A stretch of DNA of 6,682 bases from Candidatus Zipacnadia bacterium. GTDB lineage: Bacteria > Armatimonadota > Zipacnadia > Zipacnadales > Zipacnadaceae. A program made the position numbers and the translations under genes. The notes under the pieces are model-generated. The model did not search any database. It was not told the origin of the DNA and was given only the letters and a program-made list of their open reading frames with translations. The stretch covers positions 1-6,682 of the forward strand of contig JALGTD010000133.1 of the NCBI GenBank assembly GCA_029821515.1. Reading direction: 5' to 3'. Positions within the stretch are counted from its first letter, which is position 1. Every line of letters starts with the position of its first letter. This document shows positions 4,911-6,682 of this stretch, piece after piece.

Positions 4911-6090
4911 TACCACATATCAGAGGCCGCGGTTCCCTGCCGCCTGGCAACTAAGCAGCCGGGAACGACAGGCACTGCAGGCCCAATTGCCGACGCTGAC
5001 CGAGGCGCTGGGCCGCGTCAGCCGCAGCTATCTGGGCACAGATGCCACCGTCGGCACCCCTCAGTTACTCTGGCAAGAGTCTGAATTAGAGGAGATACAA
5101 CAAGTCACCGGGCCCACGCTGGTCTCACGCTTCGGTGACTCCCGCCAGATGGAAACGAGGATACCCCAGGCACTGGCAGCACGCTGCGTCGGCCCATTAC
5201 TGGGATACCCCTGGAAGCTGGAGCTATCCTCCGAAGAATTGACCCGGATAGACCGGGCCATCTTGCAGCCGTATCTGGAAGCGCTGGCCGACAGCGTCCT
5301 GCGCACACTTTTTGGCAGCCGTGGCCGACACCAGATGTTATCTGCCGATGCCCCGCAGTCCCCGCTTGCCTCCGAAAGCTTTGCTGTAGCAGTTCCCCTG
5401 GAGGCAAGTGTCAGTCGGCACGACATAGTGATAGCAGCGCCAACCGCAGCCTGGCGCAATAACCTCACAGCCGATTCCAATACTGAGCCTGCCAGGCTCA
5501 AACCCAGCCAACTGTATGCCCTCCCGGTGTATCTGGAGGCTGTCCTGCCTGCTCCATCTCTAAGGTTGACCGAACTGCAAGCGCTGGCCCGTGGGGACGT
5601 GCTGCTGCTGCCTAACAGCCAGAAAATGCTTGTGCAACTGCAAGCCGCCGGTCGGCCGGTCGCCGCCGGACAGGCGGGCGCCCAGGGCGGTCAGCTTAGC
5701 GTACGGTTACTGACGACAAATACTTACAGCAGGAGCCACATAGCTATGAGTGAGCAGCCCGACACTGCCCCCCAGTCTGAGCAGCAACTGTCCTCAGCCC
5801 AAACGCCCGAGGTCATACGCACAGGTGAGACGAACCTGGAGTCACCGGATGGGATTCCGGTCGCGATTCAGATCCGGCTGGGACGAGTCGTTATGCCGCT
5901 GGGCGAACTGCAGGAGCTTCGCGCTGGGGCGGTGGTAACCCTGGATCGCAGCCTGGATGACTCCGTAGAGATTCTGGCCGGTAATAAGCTGGTCGCCCGT
6001 GGCGAGATCGTGGCGGTCGAAGACCAACTGGGAGTTCGTATCTTGCAGGTAGCCGATCCACACCTGGCCCAGAGCGAAGCTCCCCACTAG
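4894..6090 (+). CDS. fliM: FliM-FliN fusion (SctQ-like) C-ring / sorting-platform protein with two SPOA domains
   Basis: FliM and FliN form the cytoplasmic switch (C) ring of flagella; SctQ does the same job as one protein in injectisomes. Residues 14-140 resemble the FliM middle (CheC-like) domain, ending in PQALAARCVGPLLGYPW (91-107) and LSSEELTRIDRAILQPYLEA (111-130), parallel to the usual LTEIERxLLxxLLExL helix. SPOA domain 1 covers about 208-275 (ALPVYLEAVL, LQALARGDVLLLP). A polar linker covers about 285-317. SPOA domain 2 covers about 318-388 (DGIPVAIQIRLGRVVMPLGE, LRAGAVVTLD, LVARGEIVAVEDQLGVRI) and is a textbook FliN. The N-terminal LSQxEIDALL CheY-binding motif of FliM is absent, and the FGGxG-type loop reads LLGYPW. 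The ATG at 4894 is chosen because it precedes the first domain and overlaps fliJ by 17 bp. It has no ribosome binding site of its own, so coupled translation is likely; the frame stays open further upstream inside fliJ, but that part looks like out-of-frame fliJ. An internal start for FliN alone is given separately. This is the last gene of the operon. Confidence 0.88.
   Translation: MLLSPDTTYQRPRFPAAWQLSSRERQALQAQLPTLTEALGRVSRSYLGTDATVGTPQLLWQESELEEIQQVTGPTLVSRFGDSRQMETRIPQALAARCVGPLLGYPWKLELSSEELTRIDRAILQPYLEALADSVLRTLFGSRGRHQMLSADAPQSPLASESFAVAVPLEASVSRHDIVIAAPTAAWRNNLTADSNTEPARLKPSQLYALPVYLEAVLPAPSLRLTELQALARGDVLLLPNSQKMLVQLQAAGRPVAAGQAGAQGGQLSVRLLTTNTYSRSHIAMSEQPDTAPQSEQQLSSAQTPEVIRTGETNLESPDGIPVAIQIRLGRVVMPLGELQELRAGAVVTLDRSLDDSVEILAGNKLVARGEIVAVEDQLGVRILQVADPHLAQSEAPH
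5731..5748 (+). promoter_or_regulatory. Internal ribosome binding site and start codon for a separate FliN/SctQ-C product
   Basis: AGGAG at 5731-5735 lies 10 nt before an in-frame ATG at 5746-5748, inside the linker between the two SPOA domains. It is a better Shine-Dalgarno match than the one before the full-length start at 4894. The spacing is slightly long but workable. Confidence 0.55.
5746..6090 (+). CDS. fliN: FliN (SctQ-C-like) produced by internal translation of the fliM-fliN gene
   Basis: This is a nested, same-frame product of 114 aa covering residues 285-398 of the fusion. It has the layout of an ordinary FliN: a short polar N-terminal tail (MSEQPDTAPQSEQQ and onward, about 32 residues) followed by one SPOA domain with IPVAIQIRLGRVVMPLGELQ, LRAGAVVTLD and ARGEIVAVEDQLGVRI, close to the E. 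coli FliN pattern. FliN dimers, or FliM-FliN SPOA pairs, form the base of the C-ring and bind FliH. In injectisome genes such as those for YscQ, Spa33 and SpaO, the C-terminal SPOA domain is known to be made separately from an internal start and to pair with the full-length protein. The same arrangement here is inferred from the internal AGGAG/ATG and the FliN-like start. It has not been shown, and only the full-length fusion may be made. Confidence 0.5.
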   Translation: MSEQPDTAPQSEQQLSSAQTPEVIRTGETNLESPDGIPVAIQIRLGRVVMPLGELQELRAGAVVTLDRSLDDSVEILAGNKLVARGEIVAVEDQLGVRILQVADPHLAQSEAPH

Positions 6091-6151
6091 TTGCTACCCT
6101 CTGTTGAAGCTACCTCTACCCGCGATCTGTCTATCCTTATCCACTTATTTG

Positions 6152-6682
6152 CTACTGGCCGGATTTGTGGCCTTTCTGGTAATCCAGCGCGGCTGCAATC
6201 AGCCCACGGAACAGCGGGTGCGCGCGGTTGGGCCGCGACTTGAACTCCGGGTGGGCCTGGGTAGCAATAAAGAAGGGATGCTCCGGCAACTCGATAAGTT
6301 CAACCAAATCACCTTCCGGCGAGGTGCCCGAGAAGACCATCCCGGCCGCCTCCAGCTTGTCACGATAAGCGTTGTTCACTTCGTAGCGGTGGCGGTGGCG
6401 CTCGGAAATCTCGGTGGATTCGTACAACTGGGCGGCTAGCGATCCAGAAGTGAGCACGCACGGATAGGCCCCCAGACGCATAGTGCCCCCCATCTCAGTA
6501 ACGTATTCCTGTTCTTTCAGATAGATTACCACCGGATGGGGGGTTTCCAACTCGAATTCGCGAGAATTAGCGCCGGCCAGGCCACAGGCATTGCGGGCAA
6601 ACTCCACCACTGCGCACTGCAAGCCCAAACACAGCCCCAGGAAGGGAAGGTTATTCTCGCGAGCATACTGAATGGCGGTGAT
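6152..6682 (-). CDS. pyrG: CTP synthase, C-terminal glutamine amidotransferase part (cut by the right edge)
   Basis: PyrG makes CTP from UTP, ATP and glutamine in the cytoplasm. Its N-terminal synthetase domain receives ammonia from this C-terminal class I glutaminase domain. The visible 176 residues are the end of the protein. They begin ITAIQYAREN and reach the nucleophile loop PFLGLCLGLQ (13-22 of the fragment, catalytic Cys18). EFARNACGLAGANSREF (27-43), EMGGTMRLGAYPC (63-75) and ERHRHRYEVNN (94-104) follow. The rest of the glutaminase triad lies in QAHPEFKSRP (142-151, His144 and Glu146), and the protein ends about 30 residues later at a TAG (6154-6152). All glutaminase residues visible are intact. 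The gene converges on the fli operon with a 61 bp gap and appears unrelated to it in function. The synthetase domain and the start lie outside the window. Confidence 0.97.
   Translation of the reverse strand: MTAIQYARENNLPFLGLCLGLQCAVVEFARNACGLAGANSREFELETPHPVVIYLKEQEYVTEMGGTMRLGAYPCVLTSGSLAAQLYESTEISERHRHRYEVNNAYRDKLEAAGMVFSGTSPEGDLVELIELPEHPFFIATQAHPEFKSRPNRAHPLFRGLIAAALDYQKGHKSGQ

Noticed and set aside
6091..6151. Possible bidirectional terminator between fliM/N and pyrG
   Set aside because: The 61 bp convergent gap shows no clear stem-loop with a T-run, only short GAAGCT and GCTACC repeats.
1..6682. CRISPR array, tRNA or rRNA, insertion sequence, attachment site
   Set aside because: No repeat-spacer pattern, cloverleaf, rRNA core motif, transposase or terminal inverted repeats were seen.

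Overview
The window looks like a bacterial chromosome segment of moderately high GC. It holds a compact operon of flagellar/type III export-type genes on the + strand (about 1460-6090), flanked by housekeeping or cofactor genes on the - strand. The style of the PGI/SIS-type isomerase, the LarE protein and the reduced Fli proteins makes me lean towards Chloroflexota. That is a tentative inference from remembered family resemblance; no 16S or other marker is present.

Left side (1-1298, - strand): larE, an ATP-dependent sacrificial sulfur transferase, starts with GTG. Its 3' end overlaps by 11 bp the start of a glucose-6-phosphate isomerase-type gene that runs off the left edge. A roughly 300 bp divergent intergenic region (1299-1594) follows. 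It carries a convincing sigma70-type promoter facing right: a perfect TTGACA, a 17 nt spacer and an extended -10.

Centre (1595-6090, + strand): five tightly packed genes, mostly overlapping. They are a drastically shortened FliF-like MS-ring protein (298 aa), FliH (203 aa), the FliI export ATPase (445 aa), FliJ (159 aa), and a FliM-FliN fusion with two SPOA domains (398 aa, SctQ-like). The fusion carries an apparent internal ribosome binding site and ATG that would also give a separate 114 aa FliN/SctQ-C protein. Together these encode the cytoplasmic ATPase and sorting-platform (C-ring) part of a type III export machine plus a minimal membrane ring. No canonical FliG, FliE, rod, hook, export gate (FlhAB/FliPQR) or stator gene is in the operon. 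Both operon ends lie inside the window: a promoter next to a divergent gene on the left, and a convergent gene on the right.

Right side (6152-6682, - strand): the C-terminal glutaminase part of CTP synthase (pyrG), convergent with the operon and cut by the right edge.

The main point of interest is the reduced, self-contained cassette. The FliF-like protein keeps TM1, one RBM2-type ring-building domain and TM2, but lacks RBM1 and RBM3, and its cytoplasmic tail has a FliG-middle-domain-like (or FliG-binding-like) segment. The FliM part lacks the CheY-binding N-terminal motif and a recognisable GGXG. This could be a remodelled or decaying flagellar base, or a non-flagellar type III-like system.
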